Shown here: positions 25,380 through 33,718 of the stretch, piece after piece
How positions within the stretch are numbered: position 1 is the stretch's first letter
How the letters are laid out: each line of letters opens with the position of its first letter
DNA from: CALMFQ01 sp964495595
GTDB lineage: Bacteria > Pseudomonadota > Gammaproteobacteria > Burkholderiales > SCOH01
Direction of reading: 5' to 3'
NCBI GenBank assembly: GCA_964495595.1
Contig: CAZBWH010000010.1
Location: 1 to 58,689, forward strand
DNA length: 58,689 bases
Program-made: the position numbers and the translations under genes
The notes under the pieces: model-generated
What the model was told of the DNA's origin: nothing
What the model saw: only the letters and a program-made list of their open reading frames with translations
Databases searched by the model: none

Positions 25380-26273
25380 ATGCAGCATGGCAGCCTGCCG
25401 TATGCCAGCCCGGCGCTTCCCCGGCGCGCCGGTTTGGGGCTGAAGCCGGAGCATTTTCAGACCGTACTCGACACCCGGCCCGCACTGGGGTTTTTCGAGG
25501 TGCATGCGGAAAACTACCTGGTGGCCGGTGGGCCGATGCATCACTACCTGACCCGCATTCGCGAGCAGTACGCGCTGTCGGTGCACGGTGTCGGGCTGTC
25601 GATCGGCGGGCCGACGCCGCTGGACTACGCCCATCTGCAGCGATTGCGGGCTTTGCTGGATCGCTACCAGCCCGAGTCGTTTTCCGAGCATCTGGCCTGG
25701 TCGAGCCACGGCGGGCATTTTTACAACGACTTGCTGCCCGCCCCCTACACTACGGCCACGCTGCAGCGGGTGTGCGGGCACGTCGATCATGCCCAGTCGC
25801 GGCTGGGGCGGCGGTTGCTGCTGGAGAACCCGTCGACCTATCTCGAATTTGCCTGCTCGACCTGGGACGAGAGCGATTTCATTGCCGAAGTGGTGCGCCG
25901 CACTGGCTGCGGCTTGCTGCTGGATGTGAACAATCTGTACGTCAGCGCCATCAATCATCGGCGCGATGCCGGCGCGGCGCTGGCGGCCTTGCCACTGGCG
26001 GCGGCGGGAGAAATTCACCTGGCCGGCTTTGCCGAGGAGGTCGATGCCGCTGGCGACCGCCTGCTGATCGACAGCCACGGTGCACCGGTGGCTGAGGCCG
26101 TGTGGGCCTTGTTCCGGCAAGCGGTCGAGCTGGCCGGGCCGTTGCCCACCCTGATCGAGCGCGACCAGCACGTGCCGCCGCTGCCGGTGCTGCTGGCCGA
26201 GGCGCGCCAGGCGGAGGGCATCCTGCGCGACGTGGCCCACCGTCGGCCGGCTGCCTGGCAGGAGGTGGCCTGA
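25380..26273 (+). CDS. bufB: DUF692 multinuclear iron oxidase (MNIO), BufB-like
   Basis: 297 residues with a TIM-barrel fold. Probable metal ligands lie in VHAENY, VHGVGLSIGG, SEHLAW, LLENPS, LLDVNNLYVSAINH and EIHLAGF, the conserved set of the DUF692 family. These enzymes use a two- or three-iron centre to oxidise cysteines of the partner peptide. Beside a DUF2282 precursor and a DUF2063 gene it is the bufferin-modifying enzyme. ATG at 25380 (not GTG 25377) follows GGGGAGG. It overlaps bufC by one base (TGATG). Confidence 0.93.
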   Translation: MQHGSLPYASPALPRRAGLGLKPEHFQTVLDTRPALGFFEVHAENYLVAGGPMHHYLTRIREQYALSVHGVGLSIGGPTPLDYAHLQRLRALLDRYQPESFSEHLAWSSHGGHFYNDLLPAPYTTATLQRVCGHVDHAQSRLGRRLLLENPSTYLEFACSTWDESDFIAEVVRRTGCGLLLDVNNLYVSAINHRRDAGAALAALPLAAAGEIHLAGFAEEVDAAGDRLLIDSHGAPVAEAVWALFRQAVELAGPLPTLIERDQHVPPLPVLLAEARQAEGILRDVAHRRPAAWQEVA

Positions 26274-27037
26274 TGGACGCGTTTGCCCGCCCGCTGCTCG
26301 ATCCCGCGCTACCGCCACCGGCCGGCCTGCGCTGCTGGAATGGCTCTGATCCGGCCGCCCGCTATGCGGTGTATCGCAACAATGTGCTGCTGTCGCTGAT
26401 CGAGGCGCTGGCAGATACCTACCCGGTGGTGCGGCAACTGGTCGGTGATGCCTTCTTTCACGCGCTGGCCGCTGAATTTGTCCGTCGGCACCCGCCGGTG
26501 TCGCCGGTGCTGGCACATTACGGCGGCGGGCTGGCCGGGTTTATCGCCGGCTTCGCACCCGCCGCCAGCGTGCCGTATCTGGCCGATGTGGCGCGGCTGG
26601 AGTGGGCGTACGTCGAGGCGTTTCATGCCGCCGACTCGCTGGCAATGGCGCCGCAGGCTCTGGCCGAGCGGCTGGCCGACCCGGCGCGGCTGGCGGCCAG
26701 CCGGCTGCAATGTGTGCCATCGGTCCGGCTGATCCGCTCGGCTTATGCGGTGGCGTCGATCTGGCAGGCGCACCAGACCGGCGACGAGGTGGCGCACTTT
26801 GATCCCGGCCGGCCGGAAGCTGCGCTGGTGGTGCGCCCGGCGCTGACGGTCGAGATCATTGCGCTCGACGGTCTGGCCGCCGCCGTGCTGGCAAAACTGC
26901 TGGCCGGTGCGTCGCTGGGCGTGGCCTTTGCCGATTGCCCACAGGACGATCCGGCGGTGTCGGGCAGGATTTTTTCGTTGTTGCTGCACACCCAGGCGCT
27001 GAGCGGGTGGGCAGCCGACGCAAGCGAGGAGTACTGA
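26273..27037 (+). CDS. bufC: DUF2063 MNIO partner protein, BufC-like
   Basis: 254 residues. The N-terminal part (RYAVYRNNVLLSLIEALADTYPVVRQLVGDAFF) is the DUF2063 signature, sometimes labelled a putative DNA-binding domain; in MNIO systems it acts as the peptide-binding partner of the oxidase. The C-terminal half (VPYLADVARLEWAYVEAFHA onward) is typical of the family. Start ATG overlaps the bufB stop by one base. The longer open frame from 26102 is a shadow through bufB. Confidence 0.92.
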   Translation: MDAFARPLLDPALPPPAGLRCWNGSDPAARYAVYRNNVLLSLIEALADTYPVVRQLVGDAFFHALAAEFVRRHPPVSPVLAHYGGGLAGFIAGFAPAASVPYLADVARLEWAYVEAFHAADSLAMAPQALAERLADPARLAASRLQCVPSVRLIRSAYAVASIWQAHQTGDEVAHFDPGRPEAALVVRPALTVEIIALDGLAAAVLAKLLAGASLGVAFADCPQDDPAVSGRIFSLLLHTQALSGWAADASEEY

Positions 27038-27038
27038 G

Positions 27039-27572
27039 ATGAGCGCGGGTACATTGGCCGCTACGGCACAGATCCTGCAGCACCTGACGGCGCTGGCAGC
27101 GCGCATTCCGCATGCGCTGATTGCCCTGCTGGGGCGGTTTTCGATGGCTGCAGTGTTCTGGCTGTCGGGCCAGACCAAGGTGGACGGGCTGGCGATCAAT
27201 CTGGTCAGCGGCGAATTCCGGCTGGGTTGGCCGACATTGTCGGACAGCGCGCTGATGCTGTTTCGCACCGAGTACCGGCTGCCCTGGCTGCCGCCGGAGA
27301 CGGCTGCGTTGCTGGCGGCATCGGCCGAGCATCTGCTGCCGGTATTGCTGCTGCTGGGTCTGGCTACCCGCTGGTCGGCGCTGGCCCTGCTGGTGATGAC
27401 GGCGGTGATCCAGCTATGGGTCTACCCAGACGCCTACCCGACCCACGGCACCTGGGCGGCGATTCTGCTCTACCTGATTGTGCAAGGGCCGGGGACGCTG
27501 TCGCTCGACCACTGGCTGGCGCGGCGCTGGCGGCAATCGGGCGGCGCAGCCAATCAATCCGTGCCGTCCTGA
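27039..27572 (+). CDS. DoxX-family membrane protein of the bufferin operon
   Basis: 177 residues with four predicted membrane helices (about 28-45, 83-103, 110-125, 137-152). WLSGQTKVDG and HLLPVLLLLGLATR mark the DoxX family. It starts 1 base after the bufC stop; DoxX genes are regular partners of DUF2282/DUF692/DUF2063 sets. Its role there is unknown, perhaps redox or copper handling at the membrane. Its last 19 bases overlap the end of the opposing anti-sigma gene. Confidence 0.9.
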   Translation: MSAGTLAATAQILQHLTALAARIPHALIALLGRFSMAAVFWLSGQTKVDGLAINLVSGEFRLGWPTLSDSALMLFRTEYRLPWLPPETAALLAASAEHLLPVLLLLGLATRWSALALLVMTAVIQLWVYPDAYPTHGTWAAILLYLIVQGPGTLSLDHWLARRWRQSGGAANQSVPS

Positions 27573-27793
27573 CGGTCGGCAAAATCCTGCGTCCCGGGTT
27601 CGCCTCGCGCCGCCTGGTCGCCGCCTTGGGCGTAGCTGCGCGCCACACCGCGCAGCCAGTGCAGCTGCTGGTCAAACTGCCGGCAGCCGCCGCACATCAG
27701 TAGATGCAGTTTGAGCGCGAGCGCGTCGCGGGTCTTGAGTGGATGCTCCATCGCGGCCGACATCAGCCGGGTTGCCTGTTGACAGTTCAGCAT
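27554..27793 (-). CDS. Zinc-binding anti-sigma factor (ZAS type)
   Basis: 79 residues. HLLMCGGC is the HxxxCxxC zinc motif of ZAS anti-sigma factors, preceded by MLNCQQATRLMSAAMEHPL, which fits the zf-HC2 fold. It is soluble, with no membrane helix. It begins 7 bases before the end of the sigma gene, so the two are translationally coupled, and it probably holds that sigma factor until a redox or metal signal. The ATG at 27793 was chosen from the motif start and the coupling. Confidence 0.87.
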   Translation of the reverse strand: MLNCQQATRLMSAAMEHPLKTRDALALKLHLLMCGGCRQFDQQLHWLRGVARSYAQGGDQAARGEPGTQDFADRQDGTD

Positions 27794-28425
27794 GCTGCGC
27801 CCTCCACAAACCAGCGGTTTTCCAGACACTCGCGCAGCCGTAGCCGGGCGCGGTGCAGCATCACGTTCAGATGACTGACGCTGATGTCGAGCGCGGCGCA
27901 GATGTCGCGCGATTCCAGCTCGACAAACTCGCGCATCATGAACACCCGCGCCTGCTGGCCGGGCAGGTGATCTAGGCAGGTTTCGAACACTCGCCAGAAA
28001 TCGGCATTCTCGACCGCCATCTCCGGGTGAGCCCAAGCCTGTGGCCGCTCATCTGCCTGCCAGTGGCCCCGTCGGTCAAACAGCTCGTTGAAATCGGCCT
28101 CACCTTCGTCGTCGTGCAGCAATTGGCCGGCATCCACCCAGCGCTGCCGCTGGCGCAAGCTGTCGGCGATCTTGTGCTTGAGGATGGCAAACACCCAGGT
28201 CTTGAATGCGGCGCGGCCGGCAAAGGCATGGCTGTTTTTCATGGCCCCGATCAGCGCCTCCTGCACCGCATCTTCGGCCAGATGGGCATCGGCCAGCTGC
28301 AGGGTGGCAAAGCGGACCATCTGCTGGCGCAGCGTGTCGAGAAATCCGGCGTCGTGGGGCCAGTTTGCGCCCTGGGCGAGCCGGGAATCGCGTGGGCTAT
28401 CGGCAGCGGCTGGGGAGGTGGGCAT
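27787..28425 (-). CDS. ECF sigma factor
   Basis: 212 residues. Region 2 (HLAEDAVQEALIGAMKN ... FKTWVFAILKHKIADSLRQ) and region 4 (RVFMMREFVELESRDICAAL, ISVSHLNVMLHRARLRLREC) are intact, with the charged linker between them. It is followed by its anti-sigma gene and faces the bufferin operon, which it probably controls. Two family-B repeats lie upstream of its start. Confidence 0.93.
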   Translation of the reverse strand: MPTSPAAADSPRDSRLAQGANWPHDAGFLDTLRQQMVRFATLQLADAHLAEDAVQEALIGAMKNSHAFAGRAAFKTWVFAILKHKIADSLRQRQRWVDAGQLLHDDEGEADFNELFDRRGHWQADERPQAWAHPEMAVENADFWRVFETCLDHLPGQQARVFMMREFVELESRDICAALDISVSHLNVMLHRARLRLRECLENRWFVEGAAC

Positions 28426-28564
28426 GCGGGGGTCCTGACAACGAGAGTGGGCGAAAGCGCCCGATCCGGCGGGTGGCGCATCGGTGAGGATTATGCCGCA
28501 ACGTGCGCCCGGGTGGAGGCGGGAAATGAAAGTGTGGCCGGCCAGCGGCCTGCCGCCAGCGTGC

Positions 28565-28640
28565 AGCCAGGCTGCATACCGCTCTGGTATTGCCTCGCAG
28601 CCCGGCCTGCGCGCCGCTCTGGTATTGCTTCGCAGGCCGG
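28565..28640 (+). repeat. Family B repeats, tandem pair
   Basis: Two imperfect 41-42-base units (28565-28605 and 28599-28640) share GCTCTGGTATTGC and GCAGCCCGG/GCAGGCCGG ends. Each has GC-rich arms that can pair. They are looser relatives of the copies at 20323 and 24898. The 230-base space between the sigma gene and the desaturase gene holds little else. Confidence 0.65.
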
Positions 28641-28655
28641 TGGTTTCAGGCCGGG

Positions 28656-29747
28656 TTACGCGGTCTGGGTGCGGCGGGAGCTGGTGTTGCCGAGGTTGGG
28701 CAGCGCGTAACGGAAGACGCGCCAGATTACACTGGCAAACTGCACGCTGAAGCGGCCGGTGTTGTAATGCTGGCCGTACTGGGCGCAGATGCGGCGCACG
28801 TCAACGGCCATGTCAGCGTAACGGTTGGCCGGAATGTCGGGGAACAGGTGGTGTTCGATCTGGTGGCTGAGGTTGCCGGACAGGATGTGGAACAGCCGGC
28901 CGCCCTTGAGATTGCTGGAGCCGCGAATCTGGCGCAGGTACCAGTGGGCGCGGCTTTCGTCCTGCAGCACCGATTGCGGAAACACTTCGGCATCGCGGGT
29001 GAAATGGCCGCAGAAAATGATTACGAACGTCCACAGATTGCGGATCAGGTTGGCCAGCAGATTGCCGCACAGCACGGCGACGAAATGCGGCCCGGCCAGC
29101 AGCGGCCAGATCAGGTAGTCCCGCAGTGATATCTGGCCGAGCTTGCGCAGGAAAGGCCGCAGCCGTTCGCCAAAGTCAGCCCGGCTCATCCTGCCATTCA
29201 GCAGGCGGTTGAATTTCAGATGCTGCACGGCCACGCCGTACTGGAACAGGATCGCCAGCAGCAGCGCGTACAGCGGCTGCAGCAGGAAACCGGGATTCCA
29301 GCGCTGCTCCGGGAACAGTCGCAGCATCCCGTAGCCGATGTCCTTGTCCTTGCCTAGCACGTTGGTGTAGGTGTGATGCTCGAAATTGTGGGTGTAGCGC
29401 CAGAAATCACTCGGACAGGCGTGGTTCCACTCGAAGGTTTTGCCGGCGAATTCCGGCTCGTGCATGAAATCGAACTGGCCGTGCATCACATTGTGGCCCA
29501 GCTCCATATTGTTGATGATTTTCGACACGCCCAGCAGCAGCACGCCCAGAATGAACGTCGGCGGGAAAAAACCGGCAAACAGCAGCAGGCGGCCAGCCAG
29601 CTCGATCAGTCGCACACTGGTGCGGATACGGCGGATGTAGCGGGCATCGCGCTCGCCCAGATCGGCTACGGTGCGCTGGCGCAGCTGGTCGAGCTCGGCG
29701 CCGAACGCCGTCAGCTCAGCGGATGTCAAAGTCCGGTTAGTCGGCAT
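28656..29747 (-). CDS. Fatty-acid desaturase (DesB/DesC type)
   Basis: 363-residue di-iron membrane enzyme. The three histidine boxes are present: GHNVMHGQ, HNFEHHTYTN and HQIEHHLF, with hydrophobic segments between them (FILGVLLLGVS, LLLAILFQYG). It inserts double bonds into acyl chains using electrons from the reductase encoded just upstream. ATG 29747 follows GGAG by 8 bases; the longer start at 29810 overlaps the reductase and is rejected. The reductase stop is 22 bases upstream. Likely repressed by the TetR protein at 31067. Confidence 0.93.
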   Translation of the reverse strand: MPTNRTLTSAELTAFGAELDQLRQRTVADLGERDARYIRRIRTSVRLIELAGRLLLFAGFFPPTFILGVLLLGVSKIINNMELGHNVMHGQFDFMHEPEFAGKTFEWNHACPSDFWRYTHNFEHHTYTNVLGKDKDIGYGMLRLFPEQRWNPGFLLQPLYALLLAILFQYGVAVQHLKFNRLLNGRMSRADFGERLRPFLRKLGQISLRDYLIWPLLAGPHFVAVLCGNLLANLIRNLWTFVIIFCGHFTRDAEVFPQSVLQDESRAHWYLRQIRGSSNLKGGRLFHILSGNLSHQIEHHLFPDIPANRYADMAVDVRRICAQYGQHYNTGRFSVQFASVIWRVFRYALPNLGNTSSRRTQTA

Positions 29748-29769
29748 GGGAGTCTCCAGGGTTGGTTTT

Positions 29770-30846
29770 TTATAGATCGAGGGTGACATCGGAAACCGGC
29801 TGCGACACACACAGCCGGATCATCTCGCCCGGTTCGGACGACGTTTCGCCGGTCAGCAGGTTGTGCACGCTGCCGGATTCCTTTTTGCAGACGCAGCTGA
29901 AACAGATGCCCATCCGGCAGCCGCTGGCCGGCTTCAACCCGTGGCCTTCCGCTTGCTGCAACAGACTGGCACCGCTGCTGCCCGGCTCGCTGCGCTGCGA
30001 GCGGGCGTAATGGAGCTGTACCGGATAGACCGCAGTGGCCGGCTGGAGCGGCGGCGGGGTAAAGGCTTCGGTCTGCAGCAGCAGCCGGTGCTGGCGTTGC
30101 TGCCACACAGCGCGCACCGCTTGGGTCAGGCTGGCCGGGCCACAGGCAAACGCCGCACGCCGGGCCGCATCCGGCACCCACTGATCGAGTGCGGCCGCAT
30201 CAAACAACGCCGCCGGCTGGCCCGGCGCGTCGGTCAGCACCACGCAATGCCGTAACCCCGGCATGCGGGCCTGCAAGGCCTTGATCTGTTGCTGGAACGG
30301 CAGCGTTGCCGCATCGCGGGCGTATTGCAACAGCACCACATCGGCTGTCGGCTCGTTCATCAGCACGCGCAGCCACGACAGCACCGGGGTGATCCCGCTG
30401 CCACCAGCGATCAGCAACAGCGGGTCGCTGGTCGGCAGGCTGGTGCTGCCAAACGCCTGGCCGACTTCCAGACAATCGCCCACCTTGACCTGCTGATGCA
30501 GCCAGGTCGACACCACCCCGTCCGGCACCCGCTTGACGGCGAACTCGATCCGGCCGCCGGCCTGAGGCGCATTGGTCAGGCTGTAGCTGCGGCTGTGGCG
30601 CACACCGTCGATCTCGACATACACCTGCAGATGCTGGCCAGGCAGAAACCCGCGCCAGTTTCGGTTCGGTTTGAGCGTGAACGCCAGCATGTCGCCGGCC
30701 ACCGGCTCAATGCGCTCCACCTTGCCAATTACCCGCCGCCAGCGCCATTGCGGCGCAATCAGCCGGGCGTAGAAATCAAAGGTTGCCTCATTGATCAGAC
30801 CGTCCAGCCAATGTCTGGCCGGGCGGTCGCGTACCGCTGCATTCAT
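29770..30846 (-). CDS. Ferredoxin-type oxidoreductase for the desaturase (DesC/DesB partner)
   Basis: 358 residues. An FAD-binding domain (HSRSYSLTNAP, RSYS motif), a NAD(P)-binding domain (LLLIAGGSGITPVLSWLRVL) and a C-terminal plant-type 2Fe-2S domain with CRMGICFSCVC and a fourth cysteine in RLCVSQP. It passes electrons from NAD(P)H to the desaturase that follows after 22 bases. The promoter region ahead of it holds two FabR/DesT-like operators. Confidence 0.92.
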   Translation of the reverse strand: MNAAVRDRPARHWLDGLINEATFDFYARLIAPQWRWRRVIGKVERIEPVAGDMLAFTLKPNRNWRGFLPGQHLQVYVEIDGVRHSRSYSLTNAPQAGGRIEFAVKRVPDGVVSTWLHQQVKVGDCLEVGQAFGSTSLPTSDPLLLIAGGSGITPVLSWLRVLMNEPTADVVLLQYARDAATLPFQQQIKALQARMPGLRHCVVLTDAPGQPAALFDAAALDQWVPDAARRAAFACGPASLTQAVRAVWQQRQHRLLLQTEAFTPPPLQPATAVYPVQLHYARSQRSEPGSSGASLLQQAEGHGLKPASGCRMGICFSCVCKKESGSVHNLLTGETSSEPGEMIRLCVSQPVSDVTLDL

Positions 30847-30863
30847 GGGGGTGCTTTCTTTTC

Positions 30864-30881
30864 AGTAAACGTATGTTCGCT
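30864..30881. promoter_or_regulatory. FabR/DesT-type operator 1
   Basis: AGTAAACGTATGTTCGCT: AGTAAAC and its near-inverted AGCGAAC half, 4 bases apart. It covers the predicted start site of the reductase-desaturase operon and is followed by AAT, like operator 2. Confidence 0.7.
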
Positions 30882-30910
30882 AATGTGCCATGCAAAACAC
30901 ATGCAGTCAA
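30882..30910 (-). promoter_or_regulatory. Promoter of the reductase-desaturase operon
   Basis: On the minus strand, TTGACT (30905-30910), a 17-base spacer, then CACATT (30882-30887). The -35 is good and the -10 modest. Operator 2 covers the -35, and operator 1 begins right after the -10. Confidence 0.5.
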
Positions 30911-30922
30911 CACCTGTTCACT
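30905..30922. promoter_or_regulatory. FabR/DesT-type operator 2
   Basis: AGTCAACACCTGTTCACT has the same layout as operator 1 (AGTNAAC-N4-GTTNRCT) with centres 41 bases apart, and resembles the palindrome bound by Pseudomonas DesT. It overlaps the -35 of the desaturase promoter. Confidence 0.7.
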
Positions 30923-31066
30923 AATCTGGCAGGGGATTGTTTCATAAACATTATTCGCCTGAGCCGTGACGTAACATTCGACCATCCGGCGCATATCTGC
31001 TACATTTTGCCGGTCTGGAATCCGCCCTGACCCCGTTTGGCGGATGAGCAAGAAGAGCCCGTTACG

Positions 31067-31726
31067 ATGTTGCCGCGCGCAGAAAAGAAACAGCAAACCC
31101 GTCAGGCGCTGATGGATGCCACCCTTGATTTGATGGAAGCAGGGGGGGGATTCTGCGCCCTCAGCCTGCGTGAGGTGACTCGCCAGGCCGGCGTGGTGCC
31201 CGCCGCGTTTTATCGCCATTTCGACGACATGGAGACGCTGGGCCTGGCGCTGGTGACCGAAGTGATGCGCCGGTTCCGCACCGCGCTGCGCGATGTGCGG
31301 CATAACGAAATGGAGATCGGCGGCGCGATCGAGGCCTCGGTGCAGATTTTCCTCGATTATGTCGAGGCCGACCGGCGCTATTTCATGTTTCTGGCCCGCG
31401 AGCAGTACGGCGGCATGCCCGCGGTACGCAAGTCGATCACCGACGGCATGCTGAGCATCAGCCAGGATCTCGCATCCGACCTGCGGCAGATGCCCAAACT
31501 CAAGCATCTCGAACAGATGGATCTGGACATCATTGCCGATCTGGTGGTGAAAACCGTCTATTCCTCGCTGCCCGACGTGCTCGACCCGCCGCAAGTGGCC
31601 GAGCGCGAATCACAGCAGCCCAAGTTCCAGCTGGTACAGAAACTGCGCTTCATCCTGGTGGGCGCCAAACGCTGGCGCGGCATCAACGGCACCCGCCAGC
31701 GCGGGCCCCGCCCGGTTCGTTCCTGA
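31067..31726 (+). CDS. TetR-family regulator, FabR/DesT-like
   Basis: 219 residues. The N-terminal helix-turn-helix is LSLREVTRQAGVVPAAFYRHF, preceded by KKQQTRQALMDATLDLMEAG; the rest is an acyl-CoA-sensing type ligand domain (MEIGGAIEASVQIFLDYVEA, RRYFMFLAREQYGG). It is the divergent neighbour of the desaturase genes, as in Pseudomonas desT-desCB, and probably senses the saturation of acyl-CoAs. ATG 31067 follows AAGAG; the TTG at 31037 is rejected. Confidence 0.9.
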   Translation: MLPRAEKKQQTRQALMDATLDLMEAGGGFCALSLREVTRQAGVVPAAFYRHFDDMETLGLALVTEVMRRFRTALRDVRHNEMEIGGAIEASVQIFLDYVEADRRYFMFLAREQYGGMPAVRKSITDGMLSISQDLASDLRQMPKLKHLEQMDLDIIADLVVKTVYSSLPDVLDPPQVAERESQQPKFQLVQKLRFILVGAKRWRGINGTRQRGPRPVRS

Positions 31727-31763
31727 GTTGGCCGGCATCGCCTGACCAACGGCCCGTGAGCCG

Positions 31764-32534
31764 TCAGCCGGCAACCATTTCGCTCCCCGCCGTTTGCCGC
31801 ACCCAGCCGGCGATCTGCCCGGCCACCCAGTCAGCATCGTCCAGCGGCAGATCGTGCCCGGCCCACGGGTGCACCGCCAGCGCGGTATGCCAGTGCCGGG
31901 CCAGTGCCAGTGAACAACGATGGTCGACCAGCCGGTCAGCACTGCCCGCCAGCACCAGCGTTGGTTGGCGCGGTGCCTGCCGGGGCGCACGAAAGCGGGC
32001 GGCCGCCAGCAACTGACGCAAGGCGTTGCCGCGACTGACGGGGTATTCTGCCCGCCAGGCCAGCCAGTGGGGCAATACTGCCGGATCGGCACGGCTGCTG
32101 GTCAGCCTGAGCAGCAATTGCTCAAACTGCTGGCTGTGGCTTGCCTGCAGGCCATGCCAGAACAGCGAAGGGTAATGCTGTGGTCGCAGGCGTCGATAAA
32201 ACGGACTGAATGGCTTCATGCTGGTGTTGATCAGCACCGCCCGGCGAATCTCGTCCGGCTGGCTGGCAGCCCATTGGGCCGCAACCATGCCGCCCAGCGA
32301 CAGTGCCACCAGGCAGTAGGGCGGCGCGATGCCTTGCCCGGCCAGCCGGCGGCGGCAGAAATCCACCATGTCGGCCACTTGCAGCGGGCTGGGGGCCTGA
32401 TGGCATTCACCGTTGCCGGGCAGGTCGATTGCCAGCACCCGGTCGTCGGGCAATGTGGCACGTAGCCGGTCGGGAAAATCACCCCAGTGGCGGGTTTCGC
32501 GCATCAGGCCGCGCAGCAGGATCCAGGTGTTCAT
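31764..32534 (-). CDS. Alpha/beta-hydrolase
   Basis: 256 residues starting MNTWILLRG, which overlaps the stop of the upstream peptidase gene by ATGA. The nucleophile elbow is ALSLGGM (A in the first place of GxSxG), the acid is probably in VLAGSADRLVD and the histidine in WAGHDLP. Lipase/thioesterase-like; the substrate is unknown. Co-transcribed with the M14 peptidase. A longer open frame to 33071 runs through the peptidase gene and is rejected. Confidence 0.82.
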   Translation of the reverse strand: MNTWILLRGLMRETRHWGDFPDRLRATLPDDRVLAIDLPGNGECHQAPSPLQVADMVDFCRRRLAGQGIAPPYCLVALSLGGMVAAQWAASQPDEIRRAVLINTSMKPFSPFYRRLRPQHYPSLFWHGLQASHSQQFEQLLLRLTSSRADPAVLPHWLAWRAEYPVSRGNALRQLLAAARFRAPRQAPRQPTLVLAGSADRLVDHRCSLALARHWHTALAVHPWAGHDLPLDDADWVAGQIAGWVRQTAGSEMVAG

Positions 32535-33565
32535 CGGTGTACTTTCACAGGAGGGGTGTACCAGCGGGCCAATGCGGCCAGCCGGTGTTGCTCGCGGCCG
32601 TAATGCGCCGGCAGCCAGTTCTGCCAGGCATTCACGGCCCGCGGCAGGAATTCCAGCCACATCAGGTGCCGGCGCAGTACCCGTTGCTTGCGGTGCGGCA
32701 CCAGCGGATTGAAAAACCCCAGCCGTGACAACAGCTGGCGCGGGTTCTTTTTCACCCACATCCACGAACCCATTTCCAGCGTCAGCGGCAGGAACACCCG
32801 GCCCTCGTGTTGCAGCGAACGCTGGTAGAGGTGATCCCACAGGTCGCCGTGCGTCAGGTATTGCAGGCTTTGCGGCTCGATCTGGTAATGATGGTGTGCG
32901 TAGGTCTGGCCGAACAGGCTGATCAGGGCGTGGATTTCCGGCAGATGGGGCATCGGCTGGCGGCTGCAGGCAAACGGAAACCAGATGCGATCCTGCATGC
33001 CGAAACCGGAGTGACAATCCAGCGCCACGCTGAACCGCCGACTCAGCAGCTCGGTTTCGACCAGATCGCACAAGGCCTGGCTTTCCATCTGCATCGGCTC
33101 GCCGGCCCGGCCCCGATACCAGGGCAACAGCGGGCTGTAGCGCTGGCCGGACAGCAGGAATGGCACTTTCTCGGTCGATTCGACCGGCGCATTGCGCATC
33201 AGATCGACTCCGGCCGGGTTGGCCCGGGTGTGCCGGTACATCCCCCCGGGGTTGATGAGCGGCATGAACACCAGCCGGATCGATTGCAGTTGGTGCTGCA
33301 GCACGCTGTCCCAGTGCAGCCGGCTGATCAGGCTGCGCAGATACACCAGCAGCACATGGGTGCCGATGCTTTCCAGTCCGTGAACGCCACCAAAAAAGCC
33401 GACCGCCGGCACGTCAGGGCGATCCGGGCCCAGCGCCAGCGAATAGACCGGAAACGTGGTGCCATCCACCGCCACCCGGCAGCGTTGGGTCACTTGCAGC
33501 CAATCGCCGCCTTCTTCGATGATCTGTTCCAGCTCGGCCAGTTCCGGCAGCATCGGCTGATACAT
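32531..33565 (-). CDS. M14-family zinc carboxypeptidase
   Basis: 344 residues starting MYQPMLPELAEL. GGVHGLES gives the HxxE zinc pair, a later histidine lies in LDCHSGFG, and the catalytic glutamate is probably in TLEMGSW, the M14 arrangement. No signal peptide is seen, suggesting a cytoplasmic enzyme, close to the succinylglutamate-desuccinylase/M14-like branch. The ATG at 33565 is chosen because the family homology begins there; the start at 33724 overlaps the divergent gene. It couples to the hydrolase gene by ATGA. Confidence 0.82.
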   Translation of the reverse strand: MYQPMLPELAELEQIIEEGGDWLQVTQRCRVAVDGTTFPVYSLALGPDRPDVPAVGFFGGVHGLESIGTHVLLVYLRSLISRLHWDSVLQHQLQSIRLVFMPLINPGGMYRHTRANPAGVDLMRNAPVESTEKVPFLLSGQRYSPLLPWYRGRAGEPMQMESQALCDLVETELLSRRFSVALDCHSGFGMQDRIWFPFACSRQPMPHLPEIHALISLFGQTYAHHHYQIEPQSLQYLTHGDLWDHLYQRSLQHEGRVFLPLTLEMGSWMWVKKNPRQLLSRLGFFNPLVPHRKQRVLRRHLMWLEFLPRAVNAWQNWLPAHYGREQHRLAALARWYTPPVKVHR

Positions 33566-33718
33566 TAAATTCCGTTTACCGTTGCATTTTCGCCACAGCC
33601 TAACCGAAAGCACGCCGCCGGTGTGTTGCAGTTTTGTTGCACGGCCAAGGCCGGATTTGACGCGCTGCGGTGAATTGGTGAACATGCGCGGCTGGTCATT
33701 CGTTCGGAATCGGGTTTC

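Noticed and set aside
25035..26516. 493-codon minus-strand frame
   Set aside because: Shadow of bufA, bufB and part of bufC, which are clear by motif and order.
32535..33071. Long N-terminal extension of the alpha/beta-hydrolase frame
   Set aside because: It lies inside the M14 peptidase gene; the hydrolase fold begins at MNTWILLRG with ATGA coupling.
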